Source: DASSUW01 sp963806395 (lineage in GTDB: Bacteria > Actinomycetota > Thermoleophilia > Solirubrobacterales > Solirubrobacteraceae). Taken from it: a stretch of DNA of 64,000 nt. The stretch is from NCBI GenBank assembly GCA_963806395.1, contig CAWDYI010000021.1, positions 1 through 64,000 on the forward strand, read 5' to 3'. Shown here in pieces: positions 7,823 through 15,672 of this stretch. Position 1 is the stretch's first letter; every line of letters starts with the position of its first letter. A program made the translations under genes and the position numbers. Below the pieces are notes generated by a model. That model saw nothing but the letters and a program-made list of their open reading frames with translations, did no database searches and had not been told where the DNA came from.

Positions 7823-7942
7823 TCACCAGGTCGAGGCGAAGGTGCCAGGCCGCTGGACCGGCGGCAGCTCGCGCACGACCGGGGTCGTGTACACGTGGGC
7901 GGCTGCGGCGATCGGCGGGCGGGGGGTGACCGTGATGGTCAT
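7823..7942 (-). CDS. Small ORF, 39 residues, unknown
   Basis: ATG at 7942 is preceded by AAGGAG with 6 bases between, one of the best ribosome binding sites in the window. The product starts MTITVTPRPPIAAAAHVYTT and ends RPGTFASTW; it is rich in Pro, Thr and Val, with no cysteine and no clear membrane segment. It follows another small ORF (7953-8033) by 10 bases in the same direction. The family was not recognised. A precursor peptide or leader peptide are both possible. Confidence 0.45.
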   Translation of the reverse strand: MTITVTPRPPIAAAAHVYTTPVVRELPPVQRPGTFASTW

Positions 7943-7952
7943 GGTGGGCTCC

Positions 7953-8033
7953 TTAGCGGACCCGGCTCCCGCGGCGGACGCGGGTGGTGTGCAGGGCCTG
8001 GGCGTGGACGATGGAGATGTCGGTGGGGCTCAT
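7953..8033 (-). CDS. Small ORF, 26 residues, unknown
   Basis: ATG at 8033 is preceded by AGAGGG about 7 bases upstream. The product begins MSPTDISIVHAQALHTTRVR and is basic at the C-terminus (VRRGSRVR). It ends 10 bases before the ATG of the next small ORF, whose ribosome binding site follows directly after this stop codon, so the two look co-translated. Both peptides carry a short aromatic/His-Thr-Thr stretch followed by Val-Arg. They lie 104 bases downstream of the PEP carboxylase stop. No function can be assigned. Confidence 0.4.
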   Translation of the reverse strand: MSPTDISIVHAQALHTTRVRRGSRVR

Positions 8034-8137
8034 AGGCGGAACCCTCTCACCACGTGACAACTGCCTCTATCGCGCTGGCAGGCATGTCAGGCGTTCGGGC
8101 TTCCACAGGTCTGGTACGGGTGACCGCACCGACCGGA

Positions 8138-10786
8138 TCAGCCCGTGTTGCGCAGCCCGGCGGCGATCCCGGTGATGGTCGCCATCAGCGCGTCACCGAC
8201 CGTGTCGTCGCCGGCGCGCGAGCGCGCGAGCAGCGCGACCTGCAGGTTCGAGAGCGGGTCGACCCAGCGGTTGCGGTGGGCGAGACGGTCGCGCAGCGCG
8301 GGAGTCGAGTCGAGCAGGCCGCCGGCGTCGCGGATCGCCAGCAGCCGCGCGACGACGCGCGCGTGCTCGGCCTCGAGCGCGGGCCAGAACTGCTCCGCGA
8401 GCGGCTGGTCGACGAGCGCGAGGTAGCGCCGCCCGACCGACAGGTCGGACTTGAACAGCGCCATCTCGAGCGTCGAGCAGACCATCCGGAAGAACGCCCA
8501 TGAGCGCCACATCTCCCGCTGGCGCTCGAGGTCGCCCTCCTCGAGCGCGCTGCCCGCGCCGTACCACGACGGCAGCAGGATCCGGTTCTGCGTCCACGCG
8601 AACACCCACGGGATCGCGCGCAGGTCCTCCAGCCGGCCGCCCGCCCGGCGCGACGCCGGGCGCGAGCCGATCGTCAGCTCGGAGAGCTCGTCGACCGGCG
8701 ACACCTGGTGGAAGAAGCGGACGAAGTCCTCGTCGTCGACGAGCGCTCGGTAGATGTCGCGTGACCGCGTGGCGGCACGGTCGATCTCGTCGCGGAACGC
8801 GTCGGGCGCCTCGTCGGCCGGCATCGCACGGCCGAGCAGCAGGGCCGACACCTGCTGCTCGAGCGAGCGGCCCGCCAGCTCGGGGTCGGCGTACTTGGCA
8901 GAGATCACCTCGCCCTGCTCGGTGATCCGCACGCCGCCACCGAGCGTCCCCGGCGGCTGGGCGAGGATCGCCTGATGCGCGGGCGCCCCGCCGCGTGACG
9001 GCGAGCCGCCGCGACCGTGGAAGAACGTCACCTCGATGCCGTGCTCGGGCCCCTGCGCGACGAGCAGCTGCTGCGCGCGGTAGATCGACCACTGGCTGTT
9101 GAGGAAGCCGGCGTCCTTGGCCGAGTCCGAGTAGCCGAGCATGATCTCCTGGCGGTCGCCGTGGCGGCGCAGGTGGTCGCGGTAGGCGGTGTCGGCGTAC
9201 AGCGCGGCCATCGTCTCCGGCGCCTGCTCGAGCGCAGCGAGCGTCTCGAACAGCGGCGTGATGTGGAGCGCCGGCTCGCCAGGCCCGCCGAGGCCGGCGC
9301 GACGCGCGAGCCACAGCGCGCCGAGCACGTCGGTGACCTCGTGGACCATCGAGACCACGAGCGTGTCCGACGCGCCGCCATAGCGGCGCGCCGCCGCGCT
9401 CATCGCGTGCAGCGCCTCGGTCGGCACGCAGATCGGGCCGAAGCGGTCGGGCAGGACGGTGACCAGGCGCGAGTCGAGGATCGCCCGCCGCCCGCGCTCG
9501 TCGGCGCCGACGAGCTCCGGCAGGTCGCGCCGGACCGAGTCGCCGATCGCGTCGGCGGCGAGCCGGATGTCGAGCCGCGCGAGGTGCAGGCCGAACGCGC
9601 TCACCTGCCGCAGCAGGTCCTTCACCGCGCCGTCCGCGATCGACGGGCTGCCGGTGGCGTCGCGTACCAGCTCGAGATCGCGCAGGAGCGGCTCGGCGGT
9701 GCGGTAGGCGAGCGGGCTGTCGGGCTTCTCGCCGCTCACCAGCAGCCGCTCGGAGATGTAGTTGAGCTTCGCGCGCACCGGCTCGTGGCGCCGGCGCTCG
9801 CCGAGCCGGCGCGTGACCTCCGGCATCAGCGCGCCGTCACGGCGCATGCTCGCCTCGAGCGCGGCGCGGCCAGGGCCCATCTCGGCCTCGCTCTGGCTGG
9901 AGCGGGAGGCGAGCCGCTCGACCCGGTCTCGCAGCAGCCGCATCGCGACGCGGCGGTGCAGGTCGACGGTCGCGCTGTAGGTGGCGGCCGTCACGCCCGG
10001 ATGGCCGTCCATGTCCCCGCCGGCCCAGCTCGAGAAGCGGACGGGCGCGAAGTCGAGCGGCCGCTCGCCGAAGCAGCGCTCGAGCTCGCGCACCAGCTCC
10101 GGCACGGCGTCGAACAGGACGCGGTCGAAGAAATGCAGGTTGCGGCGCACCTCGTCGTCGACCTGCGGGCGCTCGCGCCGGACGTCGGCGGTCTGCCACC
10201 ACAGCGCGAGCGATTCGCGGATGCCGTCGGCGATCCGCTGCCGCGCGGTGCGGCCGAGGCGATCGTCGTCGAGCCGGGCGAGTGCGGAGCTGACGTCACC
10301 GGCGTGCTGCATCACCGACCAGCGGGTCGCCTCGGTCGGATGGGCGGTGAGCGTGAGGTCGAGCCGGAGGCCGTCGAGCGCGGACGCGGCCGCCGTTGAG
10401 GCGACCGTGGCGAGGCGGGCGGCCGCCTCGGCGACGGACTCGCGCTGGGGCGGGCCGTCGGCGCGCTCGTATCCGCGGCGGCGCCGGACGCGCTCGCGCG
10501 TCTCCGCGAGGTTGGCGAGGTGCAGTTCCATCGAGCACGCGCGGATCACGTCGAGCGGGTCGCCGTCGAGGATCTGGGCGGCGAGCGCGGCGATGTCGGC
10601 CTCGGCGCCGGGGTCGCCGGCGCGACCGCGCTCCGCGGCTCCGCGCAGCCCGACGACGGCGTTGCGCAGCGCCTCGCCGCCCTGGATCGCGATCGTCTCC
10701 TCGAGCAGGCCGGAGAGCAACTCCGTGTCGCGGTCGAGGCCGGGCGCGGGCGGCGGTACGGGCGGTCGGACGTCGGCGATCGTCAT
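8138..10786 (-). CDS. ppc: Phosphoenolpyruvate carboxylase
   Basis: The 882-residue enzyme adds bicarbonate to PEP to make oxaloacetate, refilling the TCA cycle. Diagnostic motifs are present: LTAHPTEATRW with the catalytic histidine (near residue 150), SWAGGDMDGHPGVT, the LGYSDSAKDAGFLNSQW loop, FHGRGGSPSRGG with the second active-site histidine and glycine loop, and the family C-terminus ITGIAAGLRNTG. Length matches bacterial PEPC (about 880-930). It is a monocistronic-looking gene, divergent from the gene at 10865. Nothing is missing from the active site. Confidence 0.97.
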   Translation of the reverse strand: MTIADVRPPVPPPAPGLDRDTELLSGLLEETIAIQGGEALRNAVVGLRGAAERGRAGDPGAEADIAALAAQILDGDPLDVIRACSMELHLANLAETRERVRRRRGYERADGPPQRESVAEAAARLATVASTAAASALDGLRLDLTLTAHPTEATRWSVMQHAGDVSSALARLDDDRLGRTARQRIADGIRESLALWWQTADVRRERPQVDDEVRRNLHFFDRVLFDAVPELVRELERCFGERPLDFAPVRFSSWAGGDMDGHPGVTAATYSATVDLHRRVAMRLLRDRVERLASRSSQSEAEMGPGRAALEASMRRDGALMPEVTRRLGERRRHEPVRAKLNYISERLLVSGEKPDSPLAYRTAEPLLRDLELVRDATGSPSIADGAVKDLLRQVSAFGLHLARLDIRLAADAIGDSVRRDLPELVGADERGRRAILDSRLVTVLPDRFGPICVPTEALHAMSAAARRYGGASDTLVVSMVHEVTDVLGALWLARRAGLGGPGEPALHITPLFETLAALEQAPETMAALYADTAYRDHLRRHGDRQEIMLGYSDSAKDAGFLNSQWSIYRAQQLLVAQGPEHGIEVTFFHGRGGSPSRGGAPAHQAILAQPPGTLGGGVRITEQGEVISAKYADPELAGRSLEQQVSALLLGRAMPADEAPDAFRDEIDRAATRSRDIYRALVDDEDFVRFFHQVSPVDELSELTIGSRPASRRAGGRLEDLRAIPWVFAWTQNRILLPSWYGAGSALEEGDLERQREMWRSWAFFRMVCSTLEMALFKSDLSVGRRYLALVDQPLAEQFWPALEAEHARVVARLLAIRDAGGLLDSTPALRDRLAHRNRWVDPLSNLQVALLARSRAGDDTVGDALMATITGIAAGLRNTG

Positions 10787-10864
10787 CGGCTGCCCTCAAG
10801 CTTGGCAAGCCGACCGCGCGGGCCACAGGGCGGATGTGTCCAACCCGCGTCGAATATGTGTCGG

Positions 10865-11812
10865 ATGCGCTCGCTCGCCGTCTGGCTGCTGGCCGCCGTC
10901 TGCCTCGGATGGGCGGTCGTGCGGCTGCTCGGGCTCGAGCGCGGCTACCCGCTGGTGCCGATGGCGGCGTTCACGCCGTTCGTGGCAGTTGGCGCGGCCG
11001 CGGTCGTGCTGATCGCGCTGGTGTGTCGCCAGCGGGCGGCCGCGCTGCTGGCCACGGTGGCGACGCTGGTGCTCGTCGCGGTGGTCGCGCCGCGCGCGCT
11101 CGGCGGGCCGAGCGCGCCGGACGGCGCGGCCGGGCCGCGGCTGCGCATCGTGACGGCCAACATGCAGTTCGGCCGCGGCTCGGCCGCGGAGCTGGTGGCG
11201 CTCGTGCGGCGCAGCGGCGCGACCGTGCTGAGCGTGCAGGAGCTGACGCCGGACCTGGCGGCGCGACTCGACGCCGCCGGGCTCGCCGAGCTGATGCCCT
11301 CGCGCGTGCTCGAGGCGCAGCCGGGCGGGAGCGGGATGGGCCTGTACTCGCGCGTCCCGCTGGACCCGCACGCGGTGATCCGGCGCACGCGGAACCCGAG
11401 CCCGGTCGGGTCGCCGCGGCTGCCGGGCGCACCGCCGCTCGACGTCGTCGCGGTGCACGCCGTGCCGCCGCTCCGTGACGGCCAGATACGTGACTGGCGA
11501 TCCGACCTGCGCGCGCTCCCGCCGGCGACGCCGGACGGCCGGTTGCGGATCCTCGCCGGCGACTTCAACGCCACGCTCGACCACGCCGAGCTCCGGCGCC
11601 TCCTCGACAGCGGCTATGAGGACGCCGCGGCCGAGGTCGGCGCAGGGCTGCACGGGACCTGGCCGCACGGCCGCCTTTTCCCGCCCTCCGTGACGATCGA
11701 CCACGTGCTCGCGGACGAGCGCTCCGGCGTCCGCTCGGTGTCCGTCCACACGATCCCCGGGACAGACCACCGCGCCGTGCTCGCCGAGCTGGAGCTCCCC
11801 GCCGCCGGCTGA
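10865..11812 (+). CDS. Membrane-anchored endonuclease/exonuclease/phosphatase-fold protein
   Basis: The 315-residue protein has three N-terminal membrane helices (VWLLAAVCLGWAVVRLL, FTPFVAVGAAAVVLIAL, ALLATVATLVLVAVVA) and then an extracytoplasmic EEP domain: RIVTANMQFG, VLSVQELTPDLAA with the metal-binding Glu, LAGDFNATLDHAELRRLLDSG with the catalytic Asp-Asn, VTIDHVLAD and the closing PGTDHRAVLAEL with the catalytic Asp-His. This arrangement is common in actinobacteria, where the natural substrate (nucleic acid, phospholipid or sugar phosphate) is usually unknown. An ATG at 10856 would add three residues. It is divergent from ppc. Confidence 0.8.
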   Translation: MRSLAVWLLAAVCLGWAVVRLLGLERGYPLVPMAAFTPFVAVGAAAVVLIALVCRQRAAALLATVATLVLVAVVAPRALGGPSAPDGAAGPRLRIVTANMQFGRGSAAELVALVRRSGATVLSVQELTPDLAARLDAAGLAELMPSRVLEAQPGGSGMGLYSRVPLDPHAVIRRTRNPSPVGSPRLPGAPPLDVVAVHAVPPLRDGQIRDWRSDLRALPPATPDGRLRILAGDFNATLDHAELRRLLDSGYEDAAAEVGAGLHGTWPHGRLFPPSVTIDHVLADERSGVRSVSVHTIPGTDHRAVLAELELPAAG

Positions 11813-11845
11813 CCGCGCGTGGGTGCCGTGTGGAACGATTGGATC

Positions 11846-12472
11846 GTGCCGCTCCCACTCGACGTGCTGCTCCCGTTCCTCGTCGGATCGGTGCTCGTGA
11901 CGGTGATCCCGGGCGCCGACATGGCGCTCGTGACGCGCCAGGTTCTCGTCGGCGGGCCGACGCTGGCGCAGAGGACGATCTTCGGGAATCTCACCGGGCT
12001 GCTGGTCCACGGCGTCGCGCTAGCCGCCGGGCTGTCGGCGCTGCTCGTGGCGTCGGCGACCGCCTACACCGCCGTCAAGCTTGCCGGAGCCGCGTACCTC
12101 GTCTACCTCGGCGTGCAGACGCTGCGCGCGTCCAGGCAGCCGCCCGTCGACGTGCAGCCGACAGCCGTCGCAGTGCCGCGCCACGCGTTCCTGCAGGGAC
12201 TCATCAGCACGGTGCTGAACCCGAAGCCGGCGCTGTTCTTCCTGACGTTCCTCCCGCAGTTCGTCAACCGCGACGCCGCCGTCCTGCCGCAGACGCTCAC
12301 GCTCGCCGCGATCCACGTGATCGTCGGGCTGATCTGGCTCTCGTTCTTCGCGCGGCTGATCTACCGCGCCCGCGGGGTGCTCACCGCGCCGCGCTTCAAG
12401 GCGTGGCTCGAGCGCACCACGGGCGCGGTGCTGATCGCACTCGGCCTCCGCGTCGCCGTCGAGCGCCGCTAA
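11846..12472 (+). CDS. LysE-family amino acid/metabolite exporter
   Basis: The 208-residue inner-membrane protein has about six hydrophobic segments and the LysE/RhtB family signature GSVLVTVIPGADMALVTRQ near the N-terminus, KLAGAAYLVYLGVQTLR in the middle and STVLNPKPALFFLTFLPQFV in the second half. Such exporters expel amino acids or their analogues. GTG 11846 gives the usual family length; an upstream GTG at 11819 would add nine residues. It follows the EEP-fold gene closely and ends in the palindromic repeat region at 12475-12553. The substrate cannot be predicted. Confidence 0.85.
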   Translation: MPLPLDVLLPFLVGSVLVTVIPGADMALVTRQVLVGGPTLAQRTIFGNLTGLLVHGVALAAGLSALLVASATAYTAVKLAGAAYLVYLGVQTLRASRQPPVDVQPTAVAVPRHAFLQGLISTVLNPKPALFFLTFLPQFVNRDAAVLPQTLTLAAIHVIVGLIWLSFFARLIYRARGVLTAPRFKAWLERTTGAVLIALGLRVAVERR

Positions 12473-12474
12473 AC

Positions 12475-12553
12475 GGGGTCAGACCCCAGTTCGGCGTGCC
12501 TAACCGGGGTCTGACCCCTGTTCGGCGCGCCTAAGGGGGTCTGACCCCCTTAG
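12475..12553. repeat. Three palindromic GGGGTC repeats, bidirectional terminator
   Basis: Three copies of the 13-base palindrome GGGGTC(A/T)GACCCC start at 12475, 12506 and 12536, a 30-31 bp period. The bases between copies are also nearly identical (GTTCGGCG-T/C-GCCTAA). The last copy is extended to a perfect 23-base palindrome (12531-12553, 11-bp arms, one central base). The array fills the gap between two convergent genes, the LysE exporter and the PadR regulator, so it can terminate both. Confidence 0.75.
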
Positions 12554-12554
12554 C

Positions 12555-13196
12555 TCACGCCTCCTGGGGAGGGTCGGTTGTCTCGTCCTCGGCGAGGATT
12601 CCGTAGAGGGCGCGGCGGGCGTTGTTGAGGACCTCGCGGGCGGCGGTGAGCTGGTCGGCGGTGCCGGCCTGCGCGATCTGGAAGACCGCCATGCCGACCT
12701 GGCGCGCGACGCCGAACAGCTCCCACACGTCGGAGTCGACGGAGTCGCTGGCCGCGTCCCACGGCGCGCCCTCCCCTGCGCTCGCCTCGGCGGCGGCGCG
12801 ACCCTCGTCGGTGAGGTGGAAGAGCTTGCGGCCGTCGGTCTCCTCGGCGCGGACCAGGCCCTCGTCCTCGAGCTGCTGGAGCGCCGGGTAGACGGACCCC
12901 GGGCTGGGGCGCCAGACGCCCTCGCTACGGCGCTCGATCTCCTGCATCAGCTGGTAGCCGTTGCGCGGCTCCTCGGCGAGCAGGGTGAGGAGCGCGGTGC
13001 GGACGTCGCCGCGGCGTGCGCGCGGGCCGCGGCCGAACGGGCCGCCGCCACCGGGACCGCCGAAGCCCATCGGACCGCCGAACCCGAACGGCCCGCGACC
13101 ACCGTGCCGGCCGCGTCCGTGGTGATGGTGCCTGGCCAGGTTGAGCAGGAGCGAGCGCGGGTCGCAGTGGTCTGCAGTGTGTTGATACGTGGTCAT
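12555..13196 (-). CDS. PadR-family transcriptional regulator
   Basis: The 213-residue protein has a His/Gly/Phe-rich N-terminal extension (RHHHHGRGRHGGRG, then GFGGP repeats), a PadR winged-helix domain (RGDVRTALLTLLAEEPRNGY, SVYPALQQLEDEGLVRAEET, RKLFHLTDEGRAAAEA) and a C-terminal helical dimerisation part. This extended architecture is frequent among actinobacterial PadR proteins, which repress efflux or detoxification genes and themselves. AAGGAG precedes the ATG. Two palindromes upstream (13216-13243) are candidate binding sites, shared with the divergent gene at 13298. Confidence 0.85.
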   Translation of the reverse strand: MTTYQHTADHCDPRSLLLNLARHHHHGRGRHGGRGPFGFGGPMGFGGPGGGGPFGRGPRARRGDVRTALLTLLAEEPRNGYQLMQEIERRSEGVWRPSPGSVYPALQQLEDEGLVRAEETDGRKLFHLTDEGRAAAEASAGEGAPWDAASDSVDSDVWELFGVARQVGMAVFQIAQAGTADQLTAAREVLNNARRALYGILAEDETTDPPQEA

Positions 13197-13215
13197 CGTC
13201 AGTCTCCTTGCTGCA

Positions 13216-13243
13216 GTATCGACGATACGTAACGATATATCGT
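13216..13243. promoter_or_regulatory. Paired palindromes, candidate PadR operator
   Basis: GTATCGACGATAC (13216-13228) and ACGATATATCGT (13232-13243) are two perfect inverted repeats sharing the half-site ACGATA. They lie 20 bases upstream of the padR-type ATG in an AT-rich patch between divergent genes, where a self-binding PadR dimer would be expected. Confidence 0.5.
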
Positions 13244-13297
13244 GACTGTTCGTATGTCAATCGCCCAGGCGTCGCCGGCCGGCGGCGCTACGGCAGG

Positions 13298-14329
13298 ATG
13301 GAAGCCGTGGACCCGGTGATCCTCGTCGACCCGCTCCCGCGCACGCTCGAGATGATCTGCGACCCGGCGACGCGCGCCCGGCTGGACGCGCTCGGCACGC
13401 TCGTGGTGCACGAGGACGGCCCGATGCCCGACGCGCTCGTCGACGCGCACCTGCCCCACACGGTCGCGATCGTCGGCCAGACCGCGATGCCGGCCGAGCG
13501 GCTGCAGCGGGCGCCGAACCTGCGGGCGATCGTCAACGTCGAGGGCAACTTCCTGCCGAACGTCGACTACGCGGCGTGCCTCGACCGCGGCGTGCACGTC
13601 CTCAACGCCAGCCCGGCGTTCGCGCTGCCGGTCGCCGAGGCCGCGCTCGGGATGGCGATCGACCTCGCGCGCGGGATCAGCGCCGCCGATCGCGCGATGC
13701 GCGCCGGCACCGAGTCGTACGGGCTCGACGGGAATGCCGAGTCGTTCGTGCTCACGGGCAGCTCGGTCGGGATCATCGGCTACGGGGACCTCGGTCGCAC
13801 GCTGCACGGGCTGCTCGCGCCGTTCGCGTGCCCGGTCAAGGTGCACGATCCGTGGCTGCCCGAGCTGCTGATCCGGCGCGCGGGAGCGGAACCGGAGGCG
13901 CTCGACGAGCTGCTCTCGACCGCCCGCGTGATCTTCGTGTTCGCGTCCGCGACCGCCGACAACGAGGGCTTCCTCGGCCGCGCGCAGCTCGAGCTCATCC
14001 GCCCGGGCAGCGTGTTCCTGCTGATGAGCCGCGCGAGCATCGTCGATTTCGGCGCGCTGACCGACCTCGTCGCCGCCGGCCGGTTCCGTGCCGCCACCGA
14101 CGTGTTCCCGGAGGAGCCGGTGGGTCCGGATGAACCCGTGCGAGCGCTCGAGGGGATGCTCCTCTCACCCCACCGCGCCGGCGGCATGCGCGAGGCGTTC
14201 CTGGAGATCGGCCGGCTGGCGGTCGCCGACCTCGAGCTGATCCTCAGCGGCCTGCCGCCCGTCGCGTGCAAGCGCGCCGAACGCGAGACGGCCGGCCGCA
14301 TGCGCAGCCGGCCGGTCGAGCGCTCCTAG
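13298..14329 (+). CDS. D-isomer-specific 2-hydroxyacid dehydrogenase family protein
   Basis: The 343-residue protein has the two-domain layout of NAD-dependent 2-hydroxyacid dehydrogenases. The Rossmann motif VGIIGYGDLGRTL is near residue 155, the catalytic-Arg segment reads FLLMSRASIVDFGAL, the Glu region is ATDVFPEEPVGPDEPV, and the His segment is LLSPHRAGGM. The substrate is not predictable; relatives include phosphoglycerate, glyoxylate and formate dehydrogenases. ATG 13298 is preferred because residues encoded upstream are unlike the family. It is divergent from the PadR regulator and shares the operator region, so it may be under its control. Confidence 0.8.
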   Translation: MEAVDPVILVDPLPRTLEMICDPATRARLDALGTLVVHEDGPMPDALVDAHLPHTVAIVGQTAMPAERLQRAPNLRAIVNVEGNFLPNVDYAACLDRGVHVLNASPAFALPVAEAALGMAIDLARGISAADRAMRAGTESYGLDGNAESFVLTGSSVGIIGYGDLGRTLHGLLAPFACPVKVHDPWLPELLIRRAGAEPEALDELLSTARVIFVFASATADNEGFLGRAQLELIRPGSVFLLMSRASIVDFGALTDLVAAGRFRAATDVFPEEPVGPDEPVRALEGMLLSPHRAGGMREAFLEIGRLAVADLELILSGLPPVACKRAERETAGRMRSRPVERS

Positions 14330-14332
14330 GTC

Positions 14333-15274
14333 CTAAGCGACGCCGGCGGGCTCGCGCGGCTGCTCGGCGGGCGCGGGTGCGGCGGCAGCTTTCGGCGTGG
14401 CGCCGACGAGCTTGGACGCCTGGCGCTCGGGAGCGATCCGCACGACGTTCCAGGCGAGCCCGACACGCTCCAGCATGCGGATGAAGCCGGCCGAGATGTC
14501 GATCTCGCGCCGTGCGAGGCCGTGTGAGGCCGAGCGCGGGAAGGCGTGGTGGTTGTGGTGCCACGACTCGCCGAACGACGGGAGCGCGAGCCAGAACACG
14601 TTGGTCGAGTGGTCCTCGATCGCGAACCGGCGGCGGCCGAAGTAGTGGCAGACGGAGTTGATCGACCACGTCACGTGGTGCAGGAAGAACGCGCGGACGA
14701 GGCCGCCCCAGATCAGGCCGCGCAGCGCGCCCTCGAGGGTGAAGCCGTGCAGCACGAAGCCGAGCGCGGTCGGGATCGCGATGCTCGCGAGCGCCAGCCA
14801 GGGGAACATCCGGCCGATCCGCCGCATGCCCGGATCCTCGTAGAGCTCGGCGGCGTACTTCTTCCAGTCCGCCTGGCCGTGCGTCTCGAGCAGCCAGCCC
14901 GTGTGGGCGTGCCAGAGGCCCTTGAGGCCGGAGCCGTGACCGACGTGCGGGGAGTGCGGATCGCCTTCCTCGTCGGTGTGGGCGTGATGCTTGCGGTGGT
15001 CGGCGACCCAGTCCATGACCGAACCCTGGAGGGCCATCGAGCCGAACACGGCGAACCCGTATTGCACGCCCTTGTACGTCTGGAACGCGCGGTGCGTGAG
15101 CAGCCGGTGGTAGCCGACCGTGATGCCCAGTCCGAACAGGACGTAGGTGACGACCATGATCGCCAGGTCCGTCGCGTCGACCCACTGGTTCCACAGCAGG
15201 ACAACCGCGGCGAACAGCCCGATGAAGGGCACGACCACGCCAATGAGGTTTGCGGTGCGTTCAGCTCTCGTCAT
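14333..15274 (-). CDS. Acyl-CoA/fatty acid desaturase, membrane di-iron type
   Basis: The 313-residue integral membrane enzyme inserts a double bond into acyl chains (delta-9 type). All three histidine boxes that hold the di-iron centre are present: HRLLTH near residue 56, HRKHH near 93 and HHNHH near 235. The membrane segments lie in the usual positions (LIGVVVPFIGLFAAVVLLW, LAIMVVTYVLFGLGITVGY, LASIAIPTALGFVLHGF). The Ala/Pro-rich C-terminus is a typical variable tail. It ends 3 bases from the convergent dehydrogenase gene. A 7-bp inverted repeat 68-86 bases upstream may be its operator. Confidence 0.93.
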   Translation of the reverse strand: MTRAERTANLIGVVVPFIGLFAAVVLLWNQWVDATDLAIMVVTYVLFGLGITVGYHRLLTHRAFQTYKGVQYGFAVFGSMALQGSVMDWVADHRKHHAHTDEEGDPHSPHVGHGSGLKGLWHAHTGWLLETHGQADWKKYAAELYEDPGMRRIGRMFPWLALASIAIPTALGFVLHGFTLEGALRGLIWGGLVRAFFLHHVTWSINSVCHYFGRRRFAIEDHSTNVFWLALPSFGESWHHNHHAFPRSASHGLARREIDISAGFIRMLERVGLAWNVVRIAPERQASKLVGATPKAAAAPAPAEQPREPAGVA

Positions 15275-15341
15275 GTTGCTGCAGCTTCGCGCACATCCTG
15301 GCGAGTTTCTTGCGGTTTGCTTTGTCCGATGCGGTGCGAAA

Positions 15342-15360
15342 TTTGTAGGGAAGCTACGAA
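15342..15360. promoter_or_regulatory. Inverted repeat upstream of desaturase
   Basis: TTTGTAGGGAAGCTACGAA has 7-bp arms with one mismatch and a 5-base spacer. It lies in an AT-richer patch 68-86 bases upstream of the desaturase ATG, where a TetR-like lipid-responsive repressor could bind. No regulator gene is next to it. Confidence 0.35.
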
Positions 15361-15396
15361 TCGTTGACGGGCACCGGGGGCAGCCCGAGCGGCGTG

Positions 15397-15654
15397 TCAG
15401 CGCTTCGGCGGCTCCTCGCCGGGCCAGTAGCCGTGCTCGCCGTAGAACTCGCGCGCCGCGGTCTCATCGTCCCGCTCGCGGTCCCCCTTCCGCCCGAAGC
15501 GATAGAGCACGTTGATGAGCAGGATCGAGAGGCCCGACCCGACGCACATCGCCCAGCCCTCCCAGCGCAGGTTCCCCTCGACCGTGAAGAGCAGGACGAA
15601 GCCCACGACGATCAGCAGCGCCGGGAGCCCGTAGCGGAGGGCGAGGAACAGCAC
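15397..15654 (-). CDS. Small two-helix membrane protein, unknown
   Basis: The 85-residue product has two hydrophobic segments (LPALLIVVGFVLLFTV and WAMCVGSGLSILLINVLY) and a charged C-terminal tail ending EFYGEHGYWPGEEPPKR, predicted cytoplasmic. The family was not recognised by name, but small proteins with a YWPGE tail are found in actinobacteria. It lies 18 bases downstream of the heme A synthase gene on the same strand and is probably co-transcribed with it. Confidence 0.65.
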   Translation of the reverse strand: MLFLALRYGLPALLIVVGFVLLFTVEGNLRWEGWAMCVGSGLSILLINVLYRFGRKGDRERDDETAAREFYGEHGYWPGEEPPKR

Positions 15655-15672
15655 GTGGGCAACAGTAGGCCG

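Noticed and set aside
9017..10399. 460-codon plus-strand frame inside ppc.
   Set aside because: It is antisense to a fully conserved PEP carboxylase and resembles no protein; no ribosome binding site.
12475..12553. CRISPR-like array.
   Set aside because: Only three short palindromic units with conserved, not unique, spacers, and no cas genes.
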